Positions 23,950 through 32,380 are shown, counted from the first letter of the stretch. The stretch is 46,734 nucleotides of DNA from an uncultured Collinsella sp. (GCA_900541035.1 UQIN01000019.1:1-46734); one strand, 5' to 3'. Numbers and translations: made by a program. The notes: a model not told the origin generated them from the letters alone.

Positions 23950-25914
23950 TTAGTACATCTTTGCACCGGCGGGGATGGAAGCGTCGAGCTGGATCAGGTT
24001 GAGGCGCTCCTCGCCCTCCTCCTCGTGGATAGCGCTGATCAGCATTCCGCAGCTGGGAATACCCATCATCTTGCGCGGAGGCAGGTTGGTGATGGCGAGC
24101 AGAGTCTTGCCGACCAGGTCCTCGGGCTCGTAATAATCGTGAATACCGGAGAGGATGGTGCGGTCGGTGCCGGTGCCGTCGTCGAGTGTAAAGTTCAACA
24201 GCTTCTTAGACTTCTTGACGGCCTCGCACGCCTTAACCTTCACAGCGCGGAAATCGCTCTTGGAGAAAGTATCGAAGTCGACGAACTCCTCAAACAGCGG
24301 CTCAACGGCGATCTTGGAGTAATCGAGCGTGGGCTTAAGCGACTTAACGAACGGGCTCGCGGCGTTGCCGGCCTCGGCAGCCTTGGCGGCAGCGGCACCG
24401 GACTGGAAACCCTTCTCGGGCTTCATGTGCGGGAACAGCAGGACGTCGCGAATGGAGGCCTGGTTGGTAAGCAGCATGACCACGCGGTCGATGCCGATGC
24501 CGATGCCGCCCGCAGGAGGCATACCGTACTCGAGGGCGCGCACGTAGTCCTCGTCGTACTCCATGGCCTCATCGTCGCCACCGGCCTTCTCGGCCATCTG
24601 GGCAGCAAAGCGCTCAGCCTGGTCAACCGGGTCGTTGAGCTCGGAGAATGCGTTGGCGTACTCGTGGCCGGCGATAACCAGCTCAAAGCGGTGGGTCAGA
24701 CGCGGGTCGTCCTCAAAACGCTTGGCGAGCGGGCTGACCTCGATGGGATAATCGCACACAAAGGTGGGATTGACGATGGTGTCCTCGCCCAGCTCGTCGT
24801 AGATCTCGGCGATGATCTTGCCAGCAGTCCACTCGGACTTGATCTCCAGGCCCTTCTCGCGCGCGGCGGCGGCAAGCTCCTCGACCGGCGTGTCGATGGT
24901 GACCTGCTTGCCGAGCACGTCAGAGACAATATCGGTCATGGGACGGCTTGCCCACTCACCGGAAAGATCGATGGTCTGGCCCTGGTACTCGATAACCTCG
25001 GGGTTGCCGATGGCCTTGTTGGCGGCCTTGATGACGCCCTGGGCGAGCGCCTTCATGCCCTCGAGATCGGAGAAAGCACGATAGGCCTCCATCGTGGTGA
25101 ACTCGGGGTTGTGGGTGAGGTCCATACCCTCGTTGCGGAAGATGCGGCCGATCTCGAAGACGCGCTCAAAGCCACCGACGATGCAGCGCTTGAGGTGCAG
25201 CTCGGTAGCAATGCGCAGGTAGCATTCCTGATCGAGCGCGTTAAAGTGCGTGATGAACGGCTTGGCCGTAGCGCCACCCTGGATAGTCTGCAGAATGGGG
25301 GTCTCGACCTCCATGTAGCCGTCGGACTCCATAAAGCGGCGGAAGGTGGAAAGAATCTGCGAGCGCTTACGGAAGGTCTCGCGAACATCGTCGTTGGCAA
25401 TCAGGTCGACATAGCGCTGACGATAGCGGGTCTCCTTGTCGGAGAGGCCATGGAACTTCTCGGGCAGCGGGCGAACGGCCTTGGAGAGCAGTTTCGCGCT
25501 CTTGGGGGCGACGGAAAGCTGGCCACGCTTGGTGCGCACGACCACGCCGGTCACGCCCAGGATATCGCCAAGATCGAGGGCCTTGAGCGTATTCCAGGCT
25601 GCCTCATCCATGTCGTTGATGCGGCAGAATAGCTGAATCTCGGCGGTAGCGTCGCGCACGACGATGAACATGATCTTGCCCTGACCGCGCTTGGCGACCA
25701 CGCGGCCGCCGATCTTCACGACGTCCTCGGTGTCCTCGCCATCGGCAAGCTCGGCATACTTAGCCTCGATGTCGGCAACGTAGTCCTCGATCTCGGAGTG
25801 CTCGGGATAGGGGTTCTGGCCCGCCTCGAACAGGGCGGCGCGCTTGGCCAGGCGCGTGGCGCGCTCGTCGTTGAGCGTCGATGCCTGCTCGGCGGCGTTC
25901 TGGTTCTCTGCCAT
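23950..25914 (-). CDS. lysS: lysyl-tRNA synthetase with C-terminal tRNA-binding domain
   Basis: The product is 654 aa, about 150 longer than a usual bacterial LysRS. The N-terminal OB-fold anticodon domain covers about 60-170. The class II catalytic core shows motif 2 (RIFRNEGMDLTHNPEFTTME) and motif 3 (GIGIGIDRVVML). The extra C-terminal part, about 548-654, is a Trbp111/EMAP-II-type tRNA-binding OB fold (LLAITNLPPRKMMGI, then SCGMLISA), the kind normally found on MetRS or PheRS beta. It charges tRNA-Lys. It lies behind greA and its terminator. Confidence 0.95.
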   Translation of the reverse strand: MAENQNAAEQASTLNDERATRLAKRAALFEAGQNPYPEHSEIEDYVADIEAKYAELADGEDTEDVVKIGGRVVAKRGQGKIMFIVVRDATAEIQLFCRINDMDEAAWNTLKALDLGDILGVTGVVVRTKRGQLSVAPKSAKLLSKAVRPLPEKFHGLSDKETRYRQRYVDLIANDDVRETFRKRSQILSTFRRFMESDGYMEVETPILQTIQGGATAKPFITHFNALDQECYLRIATELHLKRCIVGGFERVFEIGRIFRNEGMDLTHNPEFTTMEAYRAFSDLEGMKALAQGVIKAANKAIGNPEVIEYQGQTIDLSGEWASRPMTDIVSDVLGKQVTIDTPVEELAAAAREKGLEIKSEWTAGKIIAEIYDELGEDTIVNPTFVCDYPIEVSPLAKRFEDDPRLTHRFELVIAGHEYANAFSELNDPVDQAERFAAQMAEKAGGDDEAMEYDEDYVRALEYGMPPAGGIGIGIDRVVMLLTNQASIRDVLLFPHMKPEKGFQSGAAAAKAAEAGNAASPFVKSLKPTLDYSKIAVEPLFEEFVDFDTFSKSDFRAVKVKACEAVKKSKKLLNFTLDDGTGTDRTILSGIHDYYEPEDLVGKTLLAITNLPPRKMMGIPSCGMLISAIHEEEGEERLNLIQLDASIPAGAKMY

Positions 25915-25930
25915 AGTTAGCTCCTCAAAC

Positions 25931-25964
25931 TAAAACGCTCCCCAGGATTCGGTCCCGGGGAGCG
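25931..25964 (-). terminator. terminator of greA
   Basis: On the minus strand, CGCTCCCC pairs with GGGGAGCG, followed by TTTTAGTTT. It lies between greA and lysS. Confidence 0.85.
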
Positions 25965-25992
25965 AAAACATACCTTTACGCGGGACCGTGGT

Positions 25993-26463
25993 CTAGCGTG
26001 CGATCTTTGCGATAGTGTAGACGCGGGTCTTGCCCGAAGGCGTAACGACCTCGACGGAGTCGCCCTCGCCGTGACCGATGATGGCGTGGCCGACCGGAGA
26101 CTCGTTGGAGATCTTGTGCTCGAGCGAGTTGGTCTCGGTGGTACCGACGAGCGTGACTTCCATGACCTCACCGTTGGGATCAATCAGCGAAACGGTGGAG
26201 CCGATGGAGACGGTCAGATCACCCGTGGTGGCAGCAACCTGGGCGTTGGCGAGAATAGCCTGAATCTCGGCGATGCGAGCAGCATTCTGGGCCTGCTTGT
26301 CCTTGGCGGCATCGTACTCGGAGTTCTCCGAAAGGTCGCCGAACGCGCGGGCTTCCTTGATGTCCTCGACGATCTCCTTGGCGTAATCGCCCTCACGCCA
26401 AGCGAGCTCTTCGACGAGCTTCTGGCGGCCCTCAGCGGTCAGTACGATCTGGCTTGCGTCCAT
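25993..26463 (-). CDS. greA: transcription elongation factor GreA
   Basis: The product is 156 aa, normal length. The N-terminal coiled coil carries the tip motif GDLSENSEYDAAKDKQ, whose acidic pair enters the RNA polymerase channel to stimulate transcript cleavage. The C-terminal FKBP-like domain includes VTLVGTTETN and SPVGHAIIGHGEGD. It rescues backtracked RNA polymerase. It starts at ATG behind GGGGAGAT and is separated by terminators from tatA and lysS. Confidence 0.96.
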   Translation of the reverse strand: MDASQIVLTAEGRQKLVEELAWREGDYAKEIVEDIKEARAFGDLSENSEYDAAKDKQAQNAARIAEIQAILANAQVAATTGDLTVSIGSTVSLIDPNGEVMEVTLVGTTETNSLEHKISNESPVGHAIIGHGEGDSVEVVTPSGKTRVYTIAKIAR

Positions 26464-26511
26464 ACGGATATCTCCCCAACTATGATGTAACGATCAACTG
26501 TCAACAATACG

Positions 26512-26544
26512 AAAAAGACCGGCTAGCCTGCGGGCAAGCCGGTC
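26512..26544 (-). terminator. terminator of tatA
   Basis: GACCGGCTTGCCCGC pairs with the following strand ending AGCCGGTC, then TTTTTCG, on the minus strand. Confidence 0.85.
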
Positions 26545-26569
26545 AGGTGCTCACCCCAAAGGGATGGGA

Positions 26570-26845
26570 CTACTCTGCGTCCGCGTCGCTGTCCTCTGCC
26601 TGCTTTTTCTTGGCAGCAGCGAGCTTGGCCTCGAGCTCTGCGATCTCCTTGTCCTCCTTGGACTCCTCGACCACAACGTCCTCGGCCTGCTTGGTTTCGC
26701 CCTTATCGTCGCCCTCCATACCCTCGCGGATATTCTTGACGGTAGAGCCGAGGGACTTGCCGAGCTTCGGCAGGTTCTTAGGCCCGAAGATGATCAAGAC
26801 AACGACGAGAATAATGATGAGCTCAGGAGCCCTCAGTCCAAACAT
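26570..26845 (-). CDS. tatA: twin-arginine translocase subunit TatA
   Basis: The product is 91 aa, starting at ATG 26845 behind GGAGGTC; a longer frame would run into the tRNA. The N-terminal membrane helix is APELIIILVVVLIIFGPKNL with the conserved FGPKNLPKLGKSLG hinge and amphipathic helix. A charged, disordered tail rich in Glu and Lys ends in DSDADAE. TatA polymerises to carry folded proteins across the membrane. The tatC partner is not in this window. Confidence 0.92.
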   Translation of the reverse strand: MFGLRAPELIIILVVVLIIFGPKNLPKLGKSLGSTVKNIREGMEGDDKGETKQAEDVVVEESKEDKEIAELEAKLAAAKKKQAEDSDADAE

Positions 26846-26881
26846 GTAGACCTCCACAATACAGCGAGACAAGCTCGAATG

Positions 26882-26910
26882 AGTATACCGCGGGTGTCGC
26901 GGTATCACAA
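26882..26910 (-). promoter_or_regulatory. tatA promoter with an internal palindrome
   Basis: On the minus strand, -35 TTGTGA (26905-26910), a 17-bp spacer and -10 TATACT (26882-26887) form a good sigma-A promoter 37 bases before tatA. The spacer and core edges hold the inverted repeat ATACCGCG-GACAC-like centre-CGCGGTAT, so a dimeric regulator could act here. Confidence 0.65.
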
Positions 26911-26918
26911 CAATAGCT

Positions 26919-26946
26919 AAAAAAAGGGACCGCAAGAAGCGGTCCC
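26919..26946 (-). terminator. terminator of tRNA-Pro
   Basis: GGGACCGC pairs with GCGGTCCC on the minus strand, then TTTTTTT. It lies 11 bases past the encoded CCA. Confidence 0.9.
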
Positions 26947-26957
26947 TCCTCATGCTC

Positions 26958-27034
26958 TGGTCGGGTTGACTGGATTTGAACCAGCGACCCCTGCGTCCCG
27001 AACGCAGTGCTCTACCAAACTGAGCCACAACCCG
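26958..27034 (-). tRNA. tRNA-Pro (CGG)
   Basis: The minus strand shows acceptor CGGGTTG/CAACCCG, D arm with AGTTTGGTA, anticodon stem CTGCG/CGCAG with loop TTCGGGA (anticodon CGG), T loop TTCAAAT and encoded CCA. It is a single gene with its own terminator. Confidence 0.95.
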
Positions 27035-27083
27035 TTAGCTCGACTATAGTAACAAAGATTTTCGCCGTGTGCTAGAGAAATTT

Positions 27084-27980
27084 TTATTTCTTTGGCGCGT
27101 CGATTTGAACCGTGTTGGGAATAAGCTCAGTCGCGCAGGCCCACCAGCCATTTTGCTGGGCAGCTTCCGCAAGATAGACTGCCGTAGCGGCGGTATCGCA
27201 GATGGCAAACGAACAGGCACCCGACCCGCACACGTCCACAGCAACGGTTCCCTCCTGCGCGCTCAGCCAGTCGAGGACCGTCTGGATCTGCGGCTCCATC
27301 TGAGCGGAAATGACGCCCAGATTGTTATGAACGAGCGCATATGCCGTCTCGGCATCCCCAGCACGCAGGGCCGAAGCGATCGCGCCAGGCTTGTCCGCAG
27401 ACACCGGGGCCTTGTCAAAACGTCGATAGGCTTCAATTGTCGAAACGCTTGCCTCGCGCGGCTTAACCAGTACGACGGGCGTCGCGGGCAGCGCGGGATA
27501 CTCAGTTGCCAGCACATCTCCCCCGCCCACGTAGAATGCGGGACTCGCGTGCAAAAAGAATGGCACGTCGGCACCGATACCGCGAGCGATGTCATCGAGC
27601 GCAGGATCGGTGCGGTCGATACCCCACAGCTCGGCCAAGGCAACAATGACCGCGGCAGCATCCGTCGAGGGACCGCCCAAGCCGGCGCACAGCGGGATAC
27701 GCTTTTCGATCGTCACGCACACGTTGGCATCGCGACCGTAATACTCGGCCATAGCGATTGCCGCCCGATAAGCCGTATTTTTTTGCATGGGAAAATCGGA
27801 TGCCGGAACGGTTTGGACGGTCAGCGCCGGTGCGGGCGTGACCGTCACGGTATCGGCAAGACCGACGGCTGCCATCAGGGAATCGACCTTGTGGTAGCCG
27901 CGGTCGTCACGCTCGGTATGAACCCCCAGGTAGAGGTTTATCTTTGCCGGCGCAGAAAGGGTCAGGGACCAATCGGTCAC
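27084..27980 (-). CDS. ispE: 4-diphosphocytidyl-2-C-methyl-D-erythritol kinase
   Basis: The product is 298 aa, a GHMP kinase. It starts with GTG two bases after the veg stop. SAPAKINLYLGV (9-20) is motif 1. The phosphate-binding loop reads PLCAGLGGPSTDAAAVIVAL, where the usual GGGSSDAA has become GGPSTDAA. Motif 3 is VDVCGSGACSFAI. It phosphorylates CDP-ME, the step between IspD (6443-7171) and IspF (5959-6453), so three non-mevalonate genes lie in one window. It is coupled to veg. Confidence 0.93.
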   Translation of the reverse strand: MTDWSLTLSAPAKINLYLGVHTERDDRGYHKVDSLMAAVGLADTVTVTPAPALTVQTVPASDFPMQKNTAYRAAIAMAEYYGRDANVCVTIEKRIPLCAGLGGPSTDAAAVIVALAELWGIDRTDPALDDIARGIGADVPFFLHASPAFYVGGGDVLATEYPALPATPVVLVKPREASVSTIEAYRRFDKAPVSADKPGAIASALRAGDAETAYALVHNNLGVISAQMEPQIQTVLDWLSAQEGTVAVDVCGSGACSFAICDTAATAVYLAEAAQQNGWWACATELIPNTVQIDAPKK

Positions 27981-27982
27981 CG

Positions 27983-28279
27983 TTAGTGCTCCTCGAGCTG
28001 ATTGCCGAGCGGGGTAAAGATGTGCTCGCCGCTCTCGGGGTCGAACAGTTCGACCTGACCGGTAAGGACATCGATATACTGGTAGGACTGACGCGATTTG
28101 CGGCCGCGGCGCTCGTCGACCTCGACGATAAAGACGGCGGGGTGAACGCTCTTGATGGTGCCCATGCGCTCGACGACGCGGGTACGGCCCATGTTGGCCT
28201 TAACCTTGACGCGATCGCCCACCATATCGGTCAGCTTCTCGTGGATGTCGTCGACGTGATTGACTTCCATCTCTTCCAT
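27983..28279 (-). CDS. veg: Veg family protein
   Basis: The product is 98 aa, starting at ATG 28279 behind TGGAGG; an upstream ATG eight codons earlier lacks a site. It has the Veg (DUF1021) pattern: an N-terminal segment VDDIHEKLTDMVGDRVKVKA followed by a small beta-barrel-like core with GTIKSVHPAVFIVEV. In Bacillus, Veg promotes biofilm matrix gene expression and veg lies beside ispE, as here. The C-terminal tail, about 25 residues longer than in Bacillus, ends in HIFTPLGNQLEEH. It is translated together with ispE. Confidence 0.85.
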   Translation of the reverse strand: MEEMEVNHVDDIHEKLTDMVGDRVKVKANMGRTRVVERMGTIKSVHPAVFIVEVDERRGRKSRQSYQYIDVLTGQVELFDPESGEHIFTPLGNQLEEH

Positions 28280-28375
28280 GAATGGGGCCTCCAGAGGGTG
28301 CAATTCAAAAAGGGGATAATACCCCTAAGATAGACAAAACTCTAATACTATAGCACCCTGTTGTGACCATACGCA

Positions 28376-28412
28376 AGCAGCTAAAAAAGCCCCGTCCCAA
28401 ATTGACTACTTA
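28376..28412 (-). repeat. intergenic motif TTTGGGACGGGGCT, copy 2
   Basis: Starting at the dtd stop codon, the minus strand reads TAAGTAGTCAATTTGGGACG, then GGGCTTTTTTAGCTGCT. It matches 8345-8381 closely. The T6 run suggests a role in transcription end formation, although I see no strong stem. Confidence 0.5.
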
Positions 28413-28856
28413 CAGATTGTCTGTGTCCAGAACGATGGTGAACGGACCGTCGTTGACCAGGTCGACCTTCATGTCGGCGCCAAAGATACCGTGTGCCACG
28501 TGATCGACGTCCTGGGCGACGAGCGTCAGAAAGTACTCGTAAAGTTCGTTAGCGACATCGGGCGCGCCGGCATCCGTAAACGACGGACGGCGGCCGTGGC
28601 GGCAGTCGGCAAACAGCGTGAACTGCGATACCACGAGTACCTCACCGTCGACATCGGCCAGTGCCAAATTGGTCTTGCCGTTCTCGTCCTCGTTGATACG
28701 CAGCCCGCGGAGCTTGCTCCACAGTTTGTCGGCTTCGGCGCGTGTGTCGCCGTGGCCCACACCTAGCAGTACCAGGTAGCCTCGTCCAATGCGGCCCACG
28801 CACTCGCCGTCGACCGTCACGCCGGCGTTGAGCACGCGCTGCACCACCGCACGCAC
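28410..28856 (-). CDS. dtd: D-aminoacyl-tRNA deacylase
   Basis: The product is 148 aa. It starts with GTG three bases after the rdgB stop. It carries the N-terminal MRAVVQRV, the catalytic SQFTLFAD loop, and NDGPFT near the C-terminus, the cis Gly-Pro motif that rejects L-amino acids. It removes D-amino acids (and glycine from tRNA-Ala) from tRNA. It forms a two-gene unit with rdgB. Confidence 0.94.
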   Translation of the reverse strand: MRAVVQRVLNAGVTVDGECVGRIGRGYLVLLGVGHGDTRAEADKLWSKLRGLRINEDENGKTNLALADVDGEVLVVSQFTLFADCRHGRRPSFTDAGAPDVANELYEYFLTLVAQDVDHVAHGIFGADMKVDLVNDGPFTIVLDTDNL

Positions 28857-28859
28857 GGT

Positions 28860-29501
28860 CTACTCCTCGCCCGTCAGCTTGGCGGACAGATGCTCGAGCG
28901 CATGGAAACGATGGCTGATGGCGTTCTTCTCGTCCGCCGTGAGCTCGGCCATGGTCTTGCCCGGCGTATCGACCGGCAGGAACAGCGGGTCGTAGCCAAA
29001 GCCGTGATCGCCGCGACCCTCGTGCGCAATAACACCCTCGCAGGCGCCCTCGCCATAGGTGACCAGGCCGTCCGTATCAATAAGCGCGACAACGCTCATA
29101 AAGCGCGCGGTGCGGTCCTCGTCTGCCACGCCTTCCAGGTTAACGAGGAGCTTGGCGTTGTTGGCGGCATCGTCGCCATGCACGCCCGCATAGCGCGCGC
29201 TATACACGCCCGGCTCACCGTCCAGGGCGTCGACGACCAAGCCAGAGTCGTCGGCAATGGCCATAAGGCCCGTCTCCTCAACGGCAGCCTGCGCCTTGAT
29301 GATGGCGTTCTCCAAAAACGTCGTGCCGTTTTCCTCGGGGTCCTCAAAATCGCCCAGCTGGCCGAGCGCCACAAAGCGCACCTCGGGCATGACCTTGCCC
29401 AAAATGGCCTCGATCTCGGTGAGCTTATGGGCGTTGCCGGTTGCAACGACGATGGTCGCCGCCGGGTCGAGGGTGTCGATGTCAATCTTCTCAAGTGCCA
29501 T
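28860..29501 (-). CDS. rdgB: XTP/dITP diphosphatase (RdgB/HAM1)
   Basis: The product is 213 aa. VVATGNAHKLTEI (about 18-30) binds the triphosphate; the usual GNxxK is GNAHK. GTTFLENAIIKA and ADDSGLVVDALDGEPGVYSA contain the catalytic Glu/Asp residues. HGFGYDPLF and ISHRFHAL bind the base. It hydrolyses non-canonical purine triphosphates to protect DNA. It lies downstream of the rph terminator and upstream of dtd. Pairing with rph is common in Gram-positives. Confidence 0.95.
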   Translation of the reverse strand: MALEKIDIDTLDPAATIVVATGNAHKLTEIEAILGKVMPEVRFVALGQLGDFEDPEENGTTFLENAIIKAQAAVEETGLMAIADDSGLVVDALDGEPGVYSARYAGVHGDDAANNAKLLVNLEGVADEDRTARFMSVVALIDTDGLVTYGEGACEGVIAHEGRGDHGFGYDPLFLPVDTPGKTMAELTADEKNAISHRFHALEHLSAKLTGEE

Positions 29502-29606
29502 AGCTGGCCTCCTTTGTCTCTATAGCAATGCCGAGTTGAGGACGACGAGGACCTCGGCCTCTCCCCTCTCAATCTACGACAGTCTTATACTTCGGCGTTT
29601 TCGCAG

Positions 29607-29647
29607 ATAAAACCTGCCAAAATAAACCTGTCCCTTTTTGGCAGGTT
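29607..29647 (-). terminator. terminator fused to the rph stop codon
   Basis: The minus strand reads TAACCTGCCAAAA, loop AGGGACAGGTTTA, then TTTTGGCAGGTTTTATC. The stem starts in the stop codon. The loop core GGGACAGGTT also appears in the hairpin at the end of the ThrE-type gene (about 21798-21828). Confidence 0.8.
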
Positions 29648-30371
29648 AGGCGAGGGCCTGGCGCTGAAGCTCGATGAGCTCGGCGATGCCCTTGTCGCCC
29701 AGGTCAAGCAGGGCGTTGAGGCGTTTGCGGTCGAAGGGCGCCTGCTCGCCGGTGCCCTGGAGCTCGATCATCTCACCGGTATCGGTGGCGACGAGGTTCA
29801 TGTCGACCTCGGCATGACTGTCCTCGGAATAATCGAGGTCAAGCAGCGTATTGCCGTCGACAACGCCCATAGAGATGGCAGCCACCTGGCCGGTAAGCGG
29901 GATGCGCTCGATCTTGCCCGCCTCGACCCACATGGCGAGGGCGTCGTGCAGCGCCACCCAGGCGCCGGTGATGCTCGCTGTACGCGTGCCGCCATCGGCC
30001 TGAATCACATCGCAGTCGACGGTGACGGTGTACTCGCCGAGCGCCTTCATGTTGACGACGGTACGCAGGCTGCGGCCAATGAGGCGCTCGATCTCCATGG
30101 AGCGACCCTTGCGGTTGGCGTGCTCGCGCTTGCAGCGCTTGCCGGTCGACGCCGGCAGCATGGCGTATTCCGCGGTCACCCAGCCGGCCTTAGCTCCCTT
30201 TCGCCAGCCCGGCACGCCCTCCTCGATAGTGGCGGCGCACAGCACGCGCGTGTCACCGAACTCGGCCAAACACGAGCCGTGGGCGTGCTTCATGACGCCA
30301 CGGGTGAGCTTAACGGGGCGCAACTCGTTGGCGGCGCGACCGTTGGCGCGGTTGACCTGCATGTACTCCAT
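29646..30371 (-). CDS. rph: ribonuclease PH
   Basis: The product is 241 aa, full length. It begins with RANGRAANELRPVKLTRG, the conserved start of RNase PH. GDTRVLCAATIEEGVP, the arginine-rich GKRCKREHANRKGRSMEIERLIG (phosphate and tRNA binding) and DCDVIQADGGTRTASITGA (catalytic Asp residues) follow. It trims the 3' end of tRNA precursors with phosphate, useful near many tRNA genes. Start follows AAAGGATATTTCT. It is downstream of murI with a 54-base gap. Confidence 0.96.
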   Translation of the reverse strand: MEYMQVNRANGRAANELRPVKLTRGVMKHAHGSCLAEFGDTRVLCAATIEEGVPGWRKGAKAGWVTAEYAMLPASTGKRCKREHANRKGRSMEIERLIGRSLRTVVNMKALGEYTVTVDCDVIQADGGTRTASITGAWVALHDALAMWVEAGKIERIPLTGQVAAISMGVVDGNTLLDLDYSEDSHAEVDMNLVATDTGEMIELQGTGEQAPFDRKRLNALLDLGDKGIAELIELQRQALA

Positions 30372-30425
30372 AGAAATATCCTTTCGGCAAAATATGTGGC
30401 GAAGGCTTTGGCGGCTGCCTCACAT

Positions 30426-31310
30426 CTATTTCAGCTCATCGATATCGATATGTTCGATGCTCTTGAGCGGCTGACCAAAGATAAAGCTGCCCGCCACCGC
30501 AAACTCGGCAATGTTATCGGCCGTCGTGGCAAAACGATGCTGCGGCTCGGCGGCGTCGCCCGCCAGCTGCTCGCGGCGCGTGAGGATATCGGTCAGCTCG
30601 CGCGTGGTCTCCTCGGCGGAACTCACGACGCGCACCCCAGGCCCCAGCGCATGGCGGATAGGTCCCACCAACAGCGGGAAATGCGTACAGCCGAGCACCA
30701 CGGTATCGATACCGTGGTCGCGCAGCGGCTCAACCGTGGCACCCACCAGCGCACGCACGGCAGGCGTATCGAAGATGTCCTCGTTCTCAAGCCACTGTTC
30801 CTGCAGATGTGCACCCGAGGCGAGCTCGTGTTCGACAACCTCGACAAAGCTCGAGGCAGGACAGCCGTATACATCGACACCGGCATCTAGATCCTGAATG
30901 GCGCGCGTGTAGGCGCCCGAGCGGATGGTGAGGTTGGTAGCGAGCACGCCCACGCGACGCGTACGCGTGCTGTTGATTGCTGCACGGGCACCCGGCGCAA
31001 TCACGCCGATCACGGGAACGTCGAGCACCTGCTGGGCCAGACGCAAGGCCGCAGCGGTCGCCGTGTTGCAGGCGATGACCATAATCTTGACGTCGTGCTT
31101 CGAAAGCCAACGACCCGCCTGCAACGCAAACGAGCGCACCTCATCCTCGGTGCGCGTGCCGTAGGGACAGCGCTTGGTGTCGCCAAAGTAGTAGACGGAC
31201 TCGTGCGGCAGCGCCGTCGCAATCGCGCGCGCAACCGTCAGACCGCCCAAACCAGAATCGAACACGCCAATCGGGCGCGTGTCGCCTGCCGGATTCTCGA
31301 TATCGGACAT
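30426..31310 (-). CDS. murI: glutamate racemase
   Basis: The product is 294 aa. IGVFDSGLGGLTVARAI (14-30) is the signature start. The two catalytic cysteines are in IACNTAT and LGCTHFPLL. The substrate loop FGDTKRCPYG has K where most families have A/L. It makes D-glutamate for peptidoglycan. It is followed by rph and preceded by the HAD phosphatase and murE, all on the same strand. Confidence 0.95.
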   Translation of the reverse strand: MSDIENPAGDTRPIGVFDSGLGGLTVARAIATALPHESVYYFGDTKRCPYGTRTEDEVRSFALQAGRWLSKHDVKIMVIACNTATAAALRLAQQVLDVPVIGVIAPGARAAINSTRTRRVGVLATNLTIRSGAYTRAIQDLDAGVDVYGCPASSFVEVVEHELASGAHLQEQWLENEDIFDTPAVRALVGATVEPLRDHGIDTVVLGCTHFPLLVGPIRHALGPGVRVVSSAEETTRELTDILTRREQLAGDAAEPQHRFATTADNIAEFAVAGSFIFGQPLKSIEHIDIDELK

Positions 31311-31361
31311 TACCTCACCAGTCTCTCTCGAAAAGACATGTCCAAGTGCGGCGGCGCCGCG

Positions 31362-32273
31362 CTACGAACGCGCCGCGACCAGCAGCTCTGCCGTCGCCGC
31401 CCAACCGTCGACAATTTTGCCGCGCGTAACGAAAGCGTTCTCGCAAGCAGCCAGGAACTCGGGCGCGCCGGCGCTCGTCAGGCCATTCTCGACCAGGCAG
31501 AACGTGCCCACGTGATCGGCCATGTAGAAGTCGGACTCGGAATCGCCGAGCGCGAGCGTCTCCTCGCGCTCGATCCCCAGGTGCTCGCAGAAGCGCGCGA
31601 TGGCAACGCCCTTGTTGAGACCCGCGGGGTTGATGTTGAATGCGCGACCGTCCTCGACGCGATCGAGCTCGAGCGTCGTCGGCTTGGACAGGTGAGTCAG
31701 ATGGCCGTTGCAAGCCCAGATCAGACCGCAGCCGGCCTCGTCCAGGATGGCCTGAACCTCATCGTCGGGCACATCGCCGCGCATGCCGACGGTGACCTCA
31801 CGGTATTTGTAGCCGGTCGACATGTCGTTGTGATACTCGATCTTGTGCGGCCAGCGGGCGAGGATCTTCTCGCACACGCCGGTCTGCTCGATCACCTGGT
31901 GCGGCGTGAGGCCGCAAGAGGAGTCGTAGGGCATGTCGCCGGTCAGATACTCCCAATCGTTGGCTTTGAGGTCGTACATGACCAGGCCGCCCATCTCGCC
32001 GATGTAGGAGTTGAGACCGAGCACGCGCGCGTCCTCGTGGATCATGGTACGGTTGCGGCCCGAGGTGGGAACCACCTGAATACCAGCGCGAGCGAGCGCC
32101 ACGACGGCCTCGACGAGTTTGGTCGAGGGGTTGCCGTCGTTGTCGCGTAGCACGCACGAGCCGGGTGCGAGCATCGTGGCATCCAGGTCGGTAAAGACGT
32201 ACTTGACCTTGGCCAAGCGCTCGCGCATCTCGCCCGAAAGCTCAGCAACGGTCGGCAGGGTATTGTGGGACAT
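31362..32273 (-). CDS. HAD-superfamily (IIB, Cof-like) phosphatase
   Basis: The product is 303 aa, starting at ATG 32273 behind CGGAG; an in-frame ATG 14 codons upstream lacks a site. Motif I is VFTDLDATML (nucleophile and acid Asp), motif II is VPTSGRN, and motif IV is ALGDSESDFYMA. The IIB cap domain lies between. Cof-like enzymes dephosphorylate sugar phosphates or cofactors; I cannot name the substrate. It lies between murE and murI, but a cell-wall role is only suggested by position. Confidence 0.85.
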   Translation of the reverse strand: MSHNTLPTVAELSGEMRERLAKVKYVFTDLDATMLAPGSCVLRDNDGNPSTKLVEAVVALARAGIQVVPTSGRNRTMIHEDARVLGLNSYIGEMGGLVMYDLKANDWEYLTGDMPYDSSCGLTPHQVIEQTGVCEKILARWPHKIEYHNDMSTGYKYREVTVGMRGDVPDDEVQAILDEAGCGLIWACNGHLTHLSKPTTLELDRVEDGRAFNINPAGLNKGVAIARFCEHLGIEREETLALGDSESDFYMADHVGTFCLVENGLTSAGAPEFLAACENAFVTRGKIVDGWAATAELLVAARS

Positions 32274-32380
32274 GGTTACTCCGTTTACGTAGAAGGGTTT
32301 GGACTTGGACGGCATGTTTTGATTGAGGGAACACGCTTATGGCGACAGCGCACTCAGGGCGCCGCCGCCATCATGGTTCA

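Noticed and set aside
26846..27028. N-terminal extension of TatA through the tRNA-Pro gene
   Set aside because: The extension would translate a tRNA and its terminator; the ATG at 26845 has a strong ribosome site and a promoter just upstream.
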